Notes: a model not told the origin generated them from the sequence alone. Counted from the stretch's first letter, positions 9,572-20,439 are shown. The stretch: DNA of 64,000 nucleotides from Aestuariivita sp. (GCA_026709985.1 JAPORY010000114.1:1-64000), one strand, 5' to 3'. Numbers and translations are program-made.

Positions 9572-9803
9572 ACCTAAGGGATAATCACGGCGATTGTTTC
9601 TTTGGTTTCGCTCGTATGTCCTCGACCAAAAATGCAGCCCTAACCGCCAAGAGATGACTTTCTCTGAAAAAATGACGCGCATCAAATACCGAACTGTATC
9701 TTCTCAGGGTCATTTGAATAGAAATCGTCGAATAGGAAGCAAATTGGTCGTTTGAACTCATCCCAAATTCCATTGTGCGACAAAGCTGGGTAAGGTGTGA
9801 TTA

Positions 9804-10598
9804 ATGGCTCAAACCATATTGGACAAAATTAAAACCTATAAGTTCGAAGAAATCGCGGAGCAGAAGAAGCTCGTGTCGCCACAAGAGATCCAGTTTAGGG
9901 CCCGCCACGCTCGTCCCATTCGGCCTTTCGAGCAAGCACTATGGTCAGCAAGCAAAAGCCATTTCGGCTTGATCGCAGAAATAAAGCAAGCCAGTCCCTC
10001 AAAAGGTCTGATTCGCAAAAACTTTGATCCCACAGCGCTAGCAAAAGCTTATGCCGCCGGTGGCGCAACATGCTTGAGCGTATTGACCGATAGACCCAGC
10101 TTCGGGGGCAGTTTCGATGACATGGTCGATGCCAGCTTGGCATGCAACTTACCAGTCTTGCGTAAAGACTTCATCTTCGATCCCTATCAAGTTATTGAAT
10201 CGCGAGCATTGAGTGCCGACTGTATTCTTATCATTTTAGCGGCAGTATCTGATATGCAAGCAAGTGAACTTATTGAGCTTGCCATAGAATGGAATATGGA
10301 TGTGCTTGTCGAAGTACACGATCACTGGGAACTTGACCGGGCGCTGACTTTGCCAATCACAATGATCGGCATCAACAACCGCGATCTGAAGACATTTGCC
10401 ACCACCCTTGATATCACCCGTGAATTAGCACCCCATATTCCGTCAGATTATGTGGTCGTTGCTGAGAGCGGCATCAAGACTTATGCTGATCTTGCCAACT
10501 TATCTGAATTCGGCGTACGCAACTTTCTGGTCGGTGAGAGTTTAATGCGACAAGCCGACGTCGCCGCCGCAACCGCCTCGCTTCTAGATAATCCTTGA
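9804..10598 (+). CDS. trpC: Indole-3-glycerol phosphate synthase
   Basis: The 264-residue TIM-barrel enzyme converts CdRP to indole-3-glycerol phosphate in tryptophan synthesis. Diagnostic segments are LIAEIKQASPSKGLI (catalytic Lys and the PSKG loop), CLSVLTDRPSFGGS, LRKDFIFDPYQVIE, IGINNRDLKTF and VAESGIKTYADL. It is monofunctional, with no PRAI domain attached. moaC starts 12 bp after its stop, so trpC and moaC are very likely co-transcribed. Confidence 0.97.
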   Translation: MAQTILDKIKTYKFEEIAEQKKLVSPQEIQFRARHARPIRPFEQALWSASKSHFGLIAEIKQASPSKGLIRKNFDPTALAKAYAAGGATCLSVLTDRPSFGGSFDDMVDASLACNLPVLRKDFIFDPYQVIESRALSADCILIILAAVSDMQASELIELAIEWNMDVLVEVHDHWELDRALTLPITMIGINNRDLKTFATTLDITRELAPHIPSDYVVVAESGIKTYADLANLSEFGVRNFLVGESLMRQADVAAATASLLDNP

Positions 10599-10610
10599 AT
10601 ACAAGAAAAA

Positions 10611-11087
10611 ATGGCAAAACTTACTCATTTCGACTCTCGGGGAAATGCGAATATGGTTGACGTCTCGGGCAAGCCACACACCGAGCGGACTGCCGTAGCG
10701 GCTGCGACAGTAAAGATGAAACCAGAAACGCTTGAACTTATCTCGCAGGGAAACAACAAAAAAGGTGACGTGCGATCAGTCGCGCAAATTGCAGGCATCA
10801 TGGCCGCCAAACGCACCGCCGAGATTATTCCCCTCTGCCACCCTTTACCGCTCAGCAAGTTATCCGTCGAATTAGAATTGGATTCAGAACTTCCCGGCCT
10901 TCGGATCTCCGCGCTCGCAAAAACGACTGGGCAAACTGGGGTGGAAATGGAGGCGCTAACAGCGGCATCGGCGGCGGCACTCACGGTTTACGATATGCTA
11001 AAAAGCGCTGACAGAGCTATGGAGATCGGGAATATTCGATTGCTATCGAAGGAAGGCGGAAAATCAAGACGCTTTGAGGCGACATGA
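10611..11087 (+). CDS. moaC: Cyclic pyranopterin monophosphate synthase
   Basis: The 158-residue protein catalyses the second step of molybdenum-cofactor synthesis, forming cPMP. Characteristic segments are [30 protein letters not shown] (active-site region) and [19 protein letters not shown] (catalytic Lys/Glu region and dimer interface). The last four bases overlap moeA as ATGA, which indicates coupled translation. Its position between trpC and moeA is the common alphaproteobacterial arrangement. Confidence 0.97.
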   Translation: MAKLTHFDSRGNANMVDVSGKPHTERTAVAAATVKMKPETLELISQGNNKKGDVRSVAQIAGIMAAKRTAEIIPLCHPLPLSKLSVELELDSELPGLRISALAKTTGQTGVEMEALTAASAAALTVYDMLKSADRAMEIGNIRLLSKEGGKSRRFEAT

Positions 11088-12256
11088 TCGCAGTCGATGA
11101 CGCCCTAAATCAACTACTCAAACTTGCCCGTTCTTTGGAGATCGAATTCGTCCCAATTGCGAACGCTGTGGGCCGCATACTTGCGGAGGATGTTACCGCA
11201 AAGCGTAATCATCCGCCGTTTGCGATGGCATCAATGGACGGTTACGCGGTCAACGCCCAAGGTCGTGCGCAGCAAAAGGAATTTGAAGTCGTTGGTGAAG
11301 CCGCCGCTGGACATCGCTTTGAGCACACTATCGCTCCTGGTCAGGCAGTGAGAATATTTACCGGTGCACCAGTGCCATCGGGCACCGACTTTGTTGTCAT
11401 TCAGGAAAATGTTCGGCGCGTCGGCACAAAGATAACGCTTACTGAAAGACCAAAAAACTCAGCAAACATCCGACCCAAGGCGTACGACTTCAATAACGAA
11501 TACTGCATGACCACACCTCGCAAGCTTTGTCACAGAGACATTGCTCTCCTAGCAGCAATGGGTACCAATGAAGTTCCCGTGAGGCGCAAAGCGGTTATTG
11601 CGCTTATTTCCAACGGTGATGAACTGGTGATGCCCGGAGAAACTCCAGGCCGAGACCAGTTTTTTGCTTCAAACGCCCTTGGTCTCAAGGCGTTGTTTGA
11701 TGAACAGGGTGCCGACACCCACGTACTACCGATCGCCCGTGACAACTTGATCTCGCTAAGAGAACAATTTGAGAGTTCAGCAAATGCCGACATCATTCTT
11801 GCAATCGGTGGTGCCTCTGTCGGCGACTATGACTTAGTGGGCACAGCCGCTAATGAAATGGGACTAAAACGTATTTTCTACAAAGTGGCAATGCGACCTG
11901 GCAAGCCGTTGATGGCGGGTCGATTGGGATCGTCACTCATGATTGGATTACCAGGAAATCCAGTCTCCGCACTCGTCTGCGGCCACGTTTTTGTTTTGCC
12001 CGTGCTTCGTAAGATGCAAGGATTGAGAGGTATTCAGCAGACGCTAGAGTCGGCGATACTCAACACATCTTTGAAGGAGAACGGACCCAGAGCGCATTAT
12101 ATGCGTGCGGTCGTCAAACGTGGTCGAGCAACGCCATTTGCACGGCAAGACTCAAGTCTGCTCACTGTTTTTGCGCAAGCGAATGCACTCCTAGTTCGTC
12201 CGCCCCACGACCGGCAACGGCCATCGGGTGATCAAATTAACTTTTTGCCAATTTGA
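11084..12256 (+). CDS. moeA: Molybdopterin molybdenumtransferase
   Basis: The 390-residue protein inserts molybdate into adenylated molybdopterin. The N-terminal part carries MASMDGYAV, followed by [17 protein letters not shown]. The central MoCF-binding domain includes ISNGDELV and [12 protein letters not shown], and a Gly/Pro segment [13 protein letters not shown] and [12 protein letters not shown] follow. All domains, including the C-terminal beta barrel, are present and length is normal. It overlaps moaC by 4 bp. In many relatives lexA follows moeA; here about 310 bp of apparently non-coding DNA precedes gltX instead. Confidence 0.96.
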   Translation: MIAVDDALNQLLKLARSLEIEFVPIANAVGRILAEDVTAKRNHPPFAMASMDGYAVNAQGRAQQKEFEVVGEAAAGHRFEHTIAPGQAVRIFTGAPVPSGTDFVVIQENVRRVGTKITLTERPKNSANIRPKAYDFNNEYCMTTPRKLCHRDIALLAAMGTNEVPVRRKAVIALISNGDELVMPGETPGRDQFFASNALGLKALFDEQGADTHVLPIARDNLISLREQFESSANADIILAIGGASVGDYDLVGTAANEMGLKRIFYKVAMRPGKPLMAGRLGSSLMIGLPGNPVSALVCGHVFVLPVLRKMQGLRGIQQTLESAILNTSLKENGPRAHYMRAVVKRGRATPFARQDSSLLTVFAQANALLVRPPHDRQRPSGDQINFLPI

Positions 12257-12564
12257 CCAGAATACACCGCAAGTGTTTCCTTTCACTGTGGAATTTGACG
12301 CTTACGCCTCCCTTACTCGAAAAGGGAAAAATATACGCATTAGGGAAACTTCCTATGGTGCGATACATAGTTTACAGTAGTACTGTGCTGAGGTCAGAGG
12401 TAAGGCAAGGTAATTCTGCTATTGTGGATTGGATCTGATGACCTGTAGGATTCGTATAAGAGAGAGGCATAACTTGCTTGCGTCTACACACATAGGACCG
12501 ACCTAATTTTGACGGGTCGAATGGGAAAAATGGCGCAGCGTCTGTAGGGGAGTATATTGTTCTT
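12257..12564. other. Gene-free spacer where lexA and comEC often sit
   Basis: About 308 bp between moeA and gltX hold no convincing frame. Related genomes often carry lexA and a comEC-like gene here. I see no recognisable remnant of either. The gltX promoter should lie at the right end; no clear -35/-10 pair was identified. Confidence 0.5.
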
Positions 12565-13962
12565 GTGTCAGAGTTGATCACAACCCGCTTTGCTCCCTCG
12601 CCAACTGGCATTCTACACTTGGGCGGAGCTCGTACGGCTCTCTTCAATTGGCTATACGCACGAGGCCGGAATGGTCGCTTCTTGCTACGTATTGAAGATA
12701 CTGATCGTTCGCGCTCAACGCAGGATGCCAAAGATGCGATACTATCAGGGCTGAATTGGCTTGGTATCGATTGGGACGGCGAGCCAATCAGTCAATGTGA
12801 GCGTGTAGAACGCCACACAGAAATCGCCCATAAACTCTTGGACGAGCGAAAAGCCTATAAATGCTTCGCGACTGCCGAGGAAATTAATGCCTACCGCGCT
12901 GAACAGAGTGAGAAAGGAACAAACGCGCCGTTTCGCTCACCATGGCGAAATATCAACCCAAGAAATCATCCCGATAAATCGTACGTCATTCGAATCAAGG
13001 CGCCTCGCGAAGGGATAATGACGATTTCAGACGTCGTGCAAGGATCGGTACGAATTCGTAGTGATATTCTTGATGACATGATCTTGCTTCGATCGGATGG
13101 TACGCCCGTATATATGCTGGCAGTCGTTGTTGATGATCACGATATGGGAATCTCACACGTCATCCGTGGCGATGATCATTTAAGCAATACCGCACGACAA
13201 ACGATGATTTACGAGGCAATGGAATGGCCCCTACCCGTATGGGCACATATACCGCTCATTCACGGCCCCGACGGCAAGAAACTCTCAAAGAGGCACGCAG
13301 CCTTGGGCGTCGAATATTACCAAGAAATGGGTTACAGTGCTGCCGCTATGAGAAATTATCTCACAAGGCTCGGTTGGAGTCACGGTGACAGCGAGTTTTT
13401 CTCTGACTCACAAGCGCTCGAATGGTTCGATATCACGGGAGTGGGGAAAAGTCCGGCTCGACTTGATCTTAAGAAATTATCGCGCCTTTCGGGCCAACAT
13501 TTGGCAAGCAGTGATGATGCTACTCTACTGCAAGAGCTTTCGAGTTTCTGTAAGGCGGCAAATTTACCGATATTATCGAGTGAACAGTGGGATAAACTGT
13601 CGGCAGCGATGTATTGTTTAAAAACCGGGGTTCGTACCTATTCTGATATACTTGCCAAGGCACAATTTGTTCTCTGCTCACGGCCAATTAGCATTGAAGA
13701 AGATGCGCAAAAGGTTTTGAATGCGAATTCCTCTGAACTTTTAGTCTCGCTTGCGGAACGCCTGCAAGAATCCGACTGGGAACGTCCGGCACTTGAAATT
13801 CTTTTGAAGGACTATTCTGACGCGAAAGGAGTAAAGTTTGGAGAATTAGCAAGTCTGCTGCGCGTCGCCCTTGCCGGGAAAACAGTCACCCCTTCTATAT
13901 TTGACATGATGCTTATTCTCGGCCGCAAGGAATCCATCACTCGGTTACGTGATGTTGCCTGA
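12565..13962 (+). CDS. gltX: Glutamyl-tRNA synthetase
   Basis: The 465-residue class I aminoacyl-tRNA synthetase charges tRNA-Glu (and tRNA-Gln in organisms using the amidotransferase route). The HIGH-type motif is in [16 protein letters not shown] near the N-terminus, and the KMSKS-type motif is [10 protein letters not shown] near residue 238. The start is GTG at 12565 ([15 protein letters not shown]); no ATG gives a better N-terminus. The C-terminal anticodon-binding domain ([17 protein letters not shown]) is present. Proximity to gltA is typical of alphaproteobacteria. Confidence 0.96.
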   Translation: MSELITTRFAPSPTGILHLGGARTALFNWLYARGRNGRFLLRIEDTDRSRSTQDAKDAILSGLNWLGIDWDGEPISQCERVERHTEIAHKLLDERKAYKCFATAEEINAYRAEQSEKGTNAPFRSPWRNINPRNHPDKSYVIRIKAPREGIMTISDVVQGSVRIRSDILDDMILLRSDGTPVYMLAVVVDDHDMGISHVIRGDDHLSNTARQTMIYEAMEWPLPVWAHIPLIHGPDGKKLSKRHAALGVEYYQEMGYSAAAMRNYLTRLGWSHGDSEFFSDSQALEWFDITGVGKSPARLDLKKLSRLSGQHLASSDDATLLQELSSFCKAANLPILSSEQWDKLSAAMYCLKTGVRTYSDILAKAQFVLCSRPISIEEDAQKVLNANSSELLVSLAERLQESDWERPALEILLKDYSDAKGVKFGELASLLRVALAGKTVTPSIFDMMLILGRKESITRLRDVA

Positions 13963-14340
13963 AACGACATATCAGCACCGGTTCCATTTTGCTGTTATCT
14001 ACTCGGCAAAACAAGTTCCATATCACCTCAGTCCTACCTACACTTGCGGCACTTGATCTTGAGAATAGCTACGGCGTTTCAACAGTCTTCCTTGCCAGCC
14101 GGAAGGGCATTTCTCTTCGGGAGCCATCAGATTTTTTGGCTTTATCCGTGAGGTCAATACAATAAAAACTGCCAATCTGAGCACAGATGGAGTTGGGGCC
14201 ACTTCTTTGTGTGCCAGAGACGATACGTTATCAGCGCTGACACGGACGATCTCACGTAGCGATCATTTGATATCGCGGCCCTATAGTCAAAGATTACCAC
14301 TTACAGAAAATGGAAAGCTTACAAAAGCAGGAATAAACTC
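13963..14340. other. Gene-free spacer after gltX
   Basis: About 378 bp without a supported gene. An open stretch begins around 14207, but its product has no recognisable features. It is followed by the Rpn-type relic. Confidence 0.45.
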
Positions 14341-14935
14341 AATGCCAGACAAAAAGAAAACTGAGCGAACCAACATTCATACCAAGTCTCATGATGCGCT
14401 GTTTAAGCGACTACCGACCCCTACAGCCCTAGCCTTCAAAGTTTAGACGGACTAAGATCGGGGCAACCTTCTCCATATGACCACCGAAGAACTCGCGCGG
14501 ATTTTGACATTAGAGCAGTTTTTCAGGCGATGAATTTCTCAGGGAACCAAAAGGGATTCCCCATAGCAACTCATGGTCATCGCTTCCATTTGCTGCAAGC
14601 GTCAGGTTTGCTTCTTGATCTTGTAACGGATATCGGTGATAAGGTAGTGTAGAAGTCGACAAACTTCAAACGGCAACGCATCGACATGAAGGGGGTGAAA
14701 TAATCAGAGCACCCGCAAAACAATGGATGCAAGTGGGGATAGAGAAAAGCAAAGCCGAAGGTATCAATGAATTACGGTGAACATGCTCCAAAATCTGCTG
14801 AAACTAAAGTTTGCTGATTTGTCCAACGAGCACCTGAGGGTCGTTTGCGATGCAGCAACAGAACAGCTAGAGTGCTGGTTGGCTGACGGGCTAACGGCAA
14901 CAAACCTTGGCGAAATTTCTAAATCCAAGCCATGA
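14341..14935 (+). pseudogene. Decayed Rpn/YhgA-type putative transposase-nuclease gene
   Basis: The start reads MPDKKKTERTNIHTKSHDALFKR, which resembles the N-terminus of the Rpn family (recombination-promoting nuclease, PD-(D/E)XK fold), where a PHD..FK motif opens the domain. That frame stops at 14446. The core domain is scrambled by stops. Near 14722 a stretch MQVGIEKSKAEGINE resembles the usual linker. At 14783-14935 a frame reads FADLSNEHLRVVCDA and LECWLADGLTATNLGEI, which matches the C-terminal helical domain of such proteins. Large parts are missing, so the gene is dead. The assignment rests on family pattern recognition only. Confidence 0.55.
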
Positions 14936-15142
14936 AATTCCTGAGTTATTTTCTTGATTTGGGTGCGTTACCCCTTCCCAATAGACGTACCTTAGCTGCA
15001 ATATGCTTCGCGCCCAAAGGCAAGTCTGTCGCAATTAAAATATAATACATTGGAACCAATCTGAATCTGTTTTCACCAGCCACGGCCAGGCATCGTAAGT
15101 TCGCGTTCCGAACTAACAATCAAATGGTAATAGGAGATGCAA

Positions 15143-16438
15143 ATGAATAATGCGGCGAAAGTTGCGAAATTAACCGTCCATGACCGAACCTACGATCTAC
15201 CGGTTCTTCGTCCGACGAATGGACCTGACGTCATTGATATTCGCAAACTCTACTCTGAGGCTGGAGTTTTCACCTACGACCCCGGGTTTACCTCGACGGC
15301 GGCTTGTGACTCAACCATCACCTACATCGACGGCAACAAAGGCGAACTACTACATAGAGGGTATCCAATTGACCAGTTGGCAACTAAGTCCCACTATTTG
15401 GAAGTTTGTCACCTATTGGTTTACGGTAAACTACCCTCCGCAAGCGCACTTGCTGAATTTAAGGATACCATTACACGCCACACCATGTTGCACGAGCAAA
15501 TGGTGAACTTTTTCCGTGGATTTAGACGCGACGCCCACCCAATGGCTATTATGGTCGGAGTTGTTGGCGCAATGTCAGCCTTCTATCATGACTCGACTGA
15601 TATCAACGACGAATATCAGCGTGAGGTCGCTTCGCACCGTCTTATTGCCAAAATGCCAACTATTGCAGCTTGGGCCTACAAATATTCAATTGGGCAACCT
15701 TTCGTTTACCCAAGCAACGATCTTGATTACGCTTCAAATTTCCTCAATATGTGTTTTGCGGTCCCCGCCGAAAAATTTGAGATCAATCCAATTCTGAGTC
15801 GTGCTATGGATCGTATCTTGATTCTTCACGCTGACCACGAGCAAAATGCTTCTACCTCTACTGTACGGCTTGCTTCGTCCTCAGGTGCTAATCCTTTTGC
15901 TTGCGTAGCAGCGGGCATCGCTTGCTTATGGGGACCCGCACATGGCGGCGCAAATCAAGCTTGCCTTGAGATGTTAAAGCAAATCGGTAGTGCTGATCGG
16001 ATTCCTGAGTACATAGCGCGTGCGAAAGATAAGAACGATCCGTTTCGCCTCATGGGATTCGGGCATCGGGTCTACAAAAACCTTGATCCGAGGGCAAAAG
16101 TTCTGAAAGAGTCGGCCGATGAGGTGCTTGATCTTCTTGGCGTTAGCAACAACCCACTGCTACAGACCGCAAAAGAACTTGAACGTATTGCCCTTCAAGA
16201 CAGCTACTTTATCGAAAAGAAATTATTCCCCAATGTTGACTTCTATTCTGGTATAATTCTTGAGGCTATTGGATTTCCCACCGCGATGTTTACCCCCGTT
16301 TTTGCTCTATCTCGAACTGTGGGATGGATCAGTCAGTGGAAAGAGATGATTACCGATCGTCAAAATAAAATTGGGCGGCCAAGGCAATTATATCTCGGCG
16401 AGACCGAACGGAATTATATCGAAATTCATGATCGCTAA
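15143..16438 (+). CDS. gltA: Citrate synthase
   Basis: The 431-residue enzyme condenses oxaloacetate and acetyl-CoA. It has the type II (hexameric proteobacterial) form with an N-terminal beta region ([20 protein letters not shown]). Active-site segments are [18 protein letters not shown] (His), [16 protein letters not shown] (His) and [15 protein letters not shown], followed by the Asp region [13 protein letters not shown]. An AGGAG at 15132-15136 lies 6 bp before the ATG at 15143, while the upstream in-frame ATG at 15137 directly abuts it. The start at 15143 is therefore preferred. Confidence 0.97.
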   Translation: MNNAAKVAKLTVHDRTYDLPVLRPTNGPDVIDIRKLYSEAGVFTYDPGFTSTAACDSTITYIDGNKGELLHRGYPIDQLATKSHYLEVCHLLVYGKLPSASALAEFKDTITRHTMLHEQMVNFFRGFRRDAHPMAIMVGVVGAMSAFYHDSTDINDEYQREVASHRLIAKMPTIAAWAYKYSIGQPFVYPSNDLDYASNFLNMCFAVPAEKFEINPILSRAMDRILILHADHEQNASTSTVRLASSSGANPFACVAAGIACLWGPAHGGANQACLEMLKQIGSADRIPEYIARAKDKNDPFRLMGFGHRVYKNLDPRAKVLKESADEVLDLLGVSNNPLLQTAKELERIALQDSYFIEKKLFPNVDFYSGIILEAIGFPTAMFTPVFALSRTVGWISQWKEMITDRQNKIGRPRQLYLGETERNYIEIHDR

Positions 16439-16541
16439 GACTGAAGTTATTCTTTACCGTGCGTAATAACGTGCCCAACCGAGACGGTTCAGCACCAGCC
16501 TAATTTATTCACGACATAATTTGACAAGCAGTTGTTGGACG

Positions 16542-17339
16542 TCAATGACGGGTATCTGGCTCTGCACTTTGCCCTTGCGCAATTGCAATCTGATGACGAA
16601 GCTCCGCAAGCATCTTGACGGCTTCCGACTCATAGAGTTGCTCTATGCTTCGCCGACCGTTGAGAGTCACCCGCAGTCGAAATTGTGTGTGCGCAGGGCG
16701 GCCTGAGAGTACATATACATCTTCTGCCAGAAACACCGACTCTCGCAAGTCATGGGTAATCAGCACCCCGGTAAAGGGCTCTTCAGCCCGTAAACGATGC
16801 ATGACTTGCCATAGATCCTCTCGCGTAAACGCATCAAGCGCACCGAAAGGTTCGTCAAGAACAAGTACTTTTGGCTGATGGATCAATGCGCGACAGAGAG
16901 AGGCGCGTTGCCTCATGCCGCCCGATAGTTCAGAGGGTCGCTTGTCTTCAAAGCCCCCCAAACCGACAAGTTCCAACAGATGCCGAGCGCGCTCTTCACC
17001 TTCGGCACGCGACAGCATCGGCACAATTTCCAATGGCAATAAAACATTTTTTAAGATTGATCGCCATTCTAACAACACCGGGTTTTGGAAGGCCATACCG
17101 ACTGTCGGGCGCGGCGAGTGTACCATCTCTCCTTGTAACCAAACTTCGCCCGCGTCAGGTTTCAGAAGACCAGCAATGAGTCGGGTGAGCGTCGATTTGC
17201 CACAACCAGAAGGTCCGACAACTGCTGCAAAGCCGCCCTCAGATACGGAGAGATCAAGATTACTCAGTACCGGAAACGGACCCTCGGCCGTCGCATATGC
17301 ATGCGAAACGGCCTTTATTTCAATCAGCCCCTTTTTCAT
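16542..17339 (-). CDS. ABC transporter ATP-binding protein (NitT/TauT type)
   Basis: The 265-residue ATPase has Walker A GPSGCGKSTLTRL, signature LSGGMRQRASLCRAL, Walker B VLVLDEPFGALDAF and the H-loop ITHDLRES. The sequence type matches the nitrate/sulfonate/taurine/pyrimidine-precursor importers. It lies 39 bp downstream of an NMT1/THI5-like binding protein on the same strand, so both serve one importer. No permease gene is found on either side: gltA is immediately downstream. The membrane subunit must be elsewhere or lost. Confidence 0.9.
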   Translation of the reverse strand: MKKGLIEIKAVSHAYATAEGPFPVLSNLDLSVSEGGFAAVVGPSGCGKSTLTRLIAGLLKPDAGEVWLQGEMVHSPRPTVGMAFQNPVLLEWRSILKNVLLPLEIVPMLSRAEGEERARHLLELVGLGGFEDKRPSELSGGMRQRASLCRALIHQPKVLVLDEPFGALDAFTREDLWQVMHRLRAEEPFTGVLITHDLRESVFLAEDVYVLSGRPAHTQFRLRVTLNGRRSIEQLYESEAVKMLAELRHQIAIAQGQSAEPDTRH

Positions 17340-17378
17340 TTCGGTAGGGCCAACATCCGGTTGAAGTCCGCAGCTAGC

Positions 17379-18380
17379 TTATTGCAACGAGAAACCGTCT
17401 TCTGGCAAGAATGCGTCGGTAAAGTACAAATTGGGGTTTGGCGAAGTTTGAAAATCGTAAGTCTCGGCTAACTGCACGAGAGCCCGTTCCATTCGGGCGT
17501 TATCAATTCGCCCCATACCATTTATGCGCGTATAATCCGTCACAACATTTGCATCAATGGACAATTGCAATCTGCGGTTCTCAAGAGCCTCATCAATGGC
17601 TGGATTTCGTTCCTTAAGGCTTTTAATTGCAGCCGCAGGATCATTAATAGCATCGCGCCAACCATCAGCGATGGCACTCAAAAAGCCCCTAATGACCTCG
17701 GGGTTAGCATTCGCATATGTCGTATTGACAATGATTGCATTGCCGTAAAGTTCAAGCCCGTAATCCGCCATCAAAATCGTCGAAATATCGTCCTCTGGTA
17801 CGCCAAGTCGTACTAGATTGAGATAGGACGAAAAGGAAAAACCAGTGATCGCATCAACCTGTCCCTCCGCCAACATTGGCTCTCGCGTTGGGAATCCTAC
17901 CGCTTCGACGGTCACTTTGCTTACATCAATATCATTTGCCGTTGCAAATGCTGGAAACTGAGCCCAAGCGCCATCAGGCGGTGGTGCGCCAAGAACACGA
18001 CCTTCAAGATCTTTCGGCTCCTCAACACCTTGGCTCCTGCGACCAACAACAGCGAAGGGCGGCTTGTCATAAATCATCATCGCCGCAATGACAGGAGCGC
18101 TCGGATTTTGATCCAAGAACTTTATGAGAGAGTTAATGTCGGCAAATCCGACCGGGAATCCACCGGTCGCAACTTTAGGAATTGCGTCAAGTGAGCCCTG
18201 CCCCGCCGTAATTTCAACAGTCAGACCCGCATCTGCGAAATGTCCATTGTCGATCGCCGCAAAGTAAGGTGCCGCAGGACCTTCGAATTTCCAGTCAAGC
18301 GCAAATGATACGTCAGTCTGAGCATTCGAAAATCCAGCCGCGCATATCAGGCTAACAGTGGCCATAAATCGTTGAAACAT
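17379..18380 (-). CDS. ABC transporter substrate-binding protein (NMT1/THI5-like)
   Basis: The 333-residue periplasmic protein has an N-terminal signal sequence (MFQRFMATVSLICAAGFSNA). The mature part opens with VSFALDWKFEGPAAPYFAA, typical of the NMT1/THI5/SsuA-like family (PF09084) that binds thiamine-pyrimidine precursors, riboflavin or sulfonates. The ligand cannot be chosen from sequence alone. It is the first gene of a two-gene unit with the ATPase at 16542; the expected permease is absent. The reading frame is complete. Confidence 0.88.
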   Translation of the reverse strand: MFQRFMATVSLICAAGFSNAQTDVSFALDWKFEGPAAPYFAAIDNGHFADAGLTVEITAGQGSLDAIPKVATGGFPVGFADINSLIKFLDQNPSAPVIAAMMIYDKPPFAVVGRRSQGVEEPKDLEGRVLGAPPPDGAWAQFPAFATANDIDVSKVTVEAVGFPTREPMLAEGQVDAITGFSFSSYLNLVRLGVPEDDISTILMADYGLELYGNAIIVNTTYANANPEVIRGFLSAIADGWRDAINDPAAAIKSLKERNPAIDEALENRRLQLSIDANVVTDYTRINGMGRIDNARMERALVQLAETYDFQTSPNPNLYFTDAFLPEDGFSLQ

Positions 18381-18754
18381 CTCAATACTCCCCTGTGGTG
18401 ATATCGTTAATTTTTGTCATTGAGCAAAAGCACTTGTGATTTGGTACCCGTTTGAACGCTGCTTTCCGGTATAGCAGTCTCCGTAGCGAACGCAGGTTGC
18501 TGTTAATTTGCAGATCACATTCTGTCAAATGAATGAATGACCTCAAGGTTAACGGTCATGCAACCTCAATTCCAGACCTTAACTCCCCGCATAATAACTC
18601 CTGCTTTCGAATACCCCCGAAAGCACAGGAACTTTCTTGTTCTAGTCTAATTGCCACTTTTCTACTCACCAGCCCTTTAAAGAAGGTCAAGATCTCAATT
18701 ATTCTATCACACCCTTATAAGTTTAAGGGAGAATCCCGCAATGGGCAAAGATTT
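18381..18754. other. Gene-free spacer
   Basis: About 374 bp upstream of the binding-protein gene and downstream of the LprI-like gene. I see no convincing coding frame, tRNA or repeat. The promoter of the ABC unit should be near its left end. Confidence 0.4.
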
Positions 18755-19258
18755 TCACAGAAAACTTCTTAGATGTTCACGTAATTCTCGCAATTCAATA
18801 GTGCGTTCAACGGTCATCGCATGAAAGCAACTTATGATCGCTAGTAATTCTGCTGTGCCACCGTGATTAATCGGATCGCCAAATTGGCACTCTGCATCGC
18901 GGAACGTGATCCATGCCCGTTGTGCCTCTCTAAGTGCGTGATCAAAGTCTCCTGGAAATTCTCTTAAGACAGTAATGGTCTCTCTATATTCAAGGTTTAG
19001 ATATTTGTCCCAGACAATTGTTTCAGCGCCGATGCAATTTCGCGTTACAATACCACCACCATCGCTGCCTTCGATATCTATGCAGGGTGCCAACATGCGG
19101 CCACTACATTCATCCAAAAGTTCGTCTGTAGTTGAGAACTCATAGCAATTGTCCAGTATAATCCCGTATTTGGCTGCGTACTCTTGGCCGTCAGCGTACA
19201 CCGAACTAGCGGAAAAACATAGACTTACAATAATACAAAGAACTGTCAGCCATTTCAT
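18755..19258 (-). CDS. Secreted LprI-like (DUF1311) protein
   Basis: The 167 residues start with a signal peptide (MKWLTVLCIIVSLCFSASSVYA). Six Cys lie in the mature part. The C-terminal half, with YLNLEYRETI and LREAQRAWITFRDAECQF, is the hallmark of the LprI/DUF1311 domain (PF07007). Some members inhibit lysozyme. Location is predicted to be periplasmic. It stands alone with gene-free sequence on both sides. Function beyond the domain is unknown. Confidence 0.82.
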   Translation of the reverse strand: MKWLTVLCIIVSLCFSASSVYADGQEYAAKYGIILDNCYEFSTTDELLDECSGRMLAPCIDIEGSDGGGIVTRNCIGAETIVWDKYLNLEYRETITVLREFPGDFDHALREAQRAWITFRDAECQFGDPINHGGTAELLAIISCFHAMTVERTIELRELREHLRSFL

Positions 19259-19594
19259 GTAATTTCTTGCTCCCCATACTCAGCTACAGAATGTACTTCT
19301 AGGTTTCTCGCACTCTAGTTTTCTGTTTTCCGTGAGATTGAGTTAAATTGCCGATAATGGTCCTTATTGCAATCACGGGATCTGGTCATGTGCCAAAAGA
19401 CGGTGGTTTCACCGCAAATATCATGGTGGCACAAAGTCAGGCGCTTACGGCGGTCACACGCAGTAGTGACTATATCACCTCAGTTGCTTGTTCTATACTA
19501 GCCATTAGCTTGACATTAATCGATTCAACCCCTCGGCGGTTTCATATGAATAGCGCGGCAGATCAGCTTCCGACTGAACCACCTACCTCGAGAA
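19259..19594. other. Gene-free spacer
   Basis: About 336 bp between the LprI-like gene and the enoyl-CoA hydratase gene. An open plus-strand stretch from 19348 overlaps the end of the hydratase gene in antisense and shows no family features. Confidence 0.4.
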
Positions 19595-20389
19595 TCAGCG
19601 CCCTTCAAAGCTTGGTGAGCGTTTTTCGGTGAAAGCCAAGACACCCTCCTTGAAGTCGCGACTTCTTCCACAACTCCCCTGTAACTTGGCTTCATGACGC
19701 AGTTGCGCCGCAAAGGTACTGTCCCAGGTCCCTCGAATAGCCTCTTTCGCAGATGCATAAGCCTTCGTCGGACCAGAAGCTAAGTGTGCGGCGCGAGCGC
19801 GCCATGTCTCTTCGAAAATCTCTGAGTCCACAGCTTCCCAAATCAACCCCCAATCATCCGCTTGCTTGGCGGTGATTTTCTCAGCAAATAATGCCGCTCC
19901 CATTGCCTTGGCTGACCCAATCATGCGCGGCATGAAATAAGTACCACCAGCATCCGGAATAAGACCAATACGTGTAAAGGCTTGCAAAAAATAAGCTTTA
20001 TCAGACGCAACAACGACGTCCGCTGTTAATGCGAGATTGGCACCAGCACCAGCTGCCGCGCCGTTCACTGCCGCAATCGTTGGTACGGGACAATCATAAA
20101 TCGCTTGCAGCATCGGGAAATACTCATCCCGTAACGTCTGCTCAAGATTTAAGTTCGCGGCTGAGCCGCCGTCACCGAGATCTTGCCCTGAGCAAAAGGC
20201 TTGCCCTTCTCCTGTCAAAACAACGACTCGCGCTTCGTCACTAGCGAGTTTGACGGCATGGCAAATCTCTGCCCGCATCCGTACATTTAGAGCATTGAGC
20301 CTCTCTGGGCGATTCAAACGAACGACCGCAATGTCGTCTTCAATGCCAAGAACGATAGTCTCATATTCCGTCATAAAATGATCCAACAT
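19595..20389 (-). CDS. Enoyl-CoA hydratase/isomerase family protein
   Basis: The 264-residue crotonase-fold protein has the CoA-binding/oxyanion segments VVLTGEGQAFCSGQDL and VPTIAAVNGAAAGAGANLAL and the tail region FTRIGLIPDAGGTYFMPR. The Asp in IPDAGG, rather than a Glu, resembles the isomerase branch (PaaG-like 1,2-epoxyphenylacetyl-CoA isomerase). This is weak evidence for a specific substrate. An internal Met (20374) is a possible start. It follows ccmH on the same strand after about 50 bp. Confidence 0.9.
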   Translation of the reverse strand: MLDHFMTEYETIVLGIEDDIAVVRLNRPERLNALNVRMRAEICHAVKLASDEARVVVLTGEGQAFCSGQDLGDGGSAANLNLEQTLRDEYFPMLQAIYDCPVPTIAAVNGAAAGAGANLALTADVVVASDKAYFLQAFTRIGLIPDAGGTYFMPRMIGSAKAMGAALFAEKITAKQADDWGLIWEAVDSEIFEETWRARAAHLASGPTKAYASAKEAIRGTWDSTFAAQLRHEAKLQGSCGRSRDFKEGVLAFTEKRSPSFEGR

Positions 20390-20439
20390 TGCTCATTACA
20401 CTCACGATCTCACTCACATCGTTACGCTGATTATTACAA

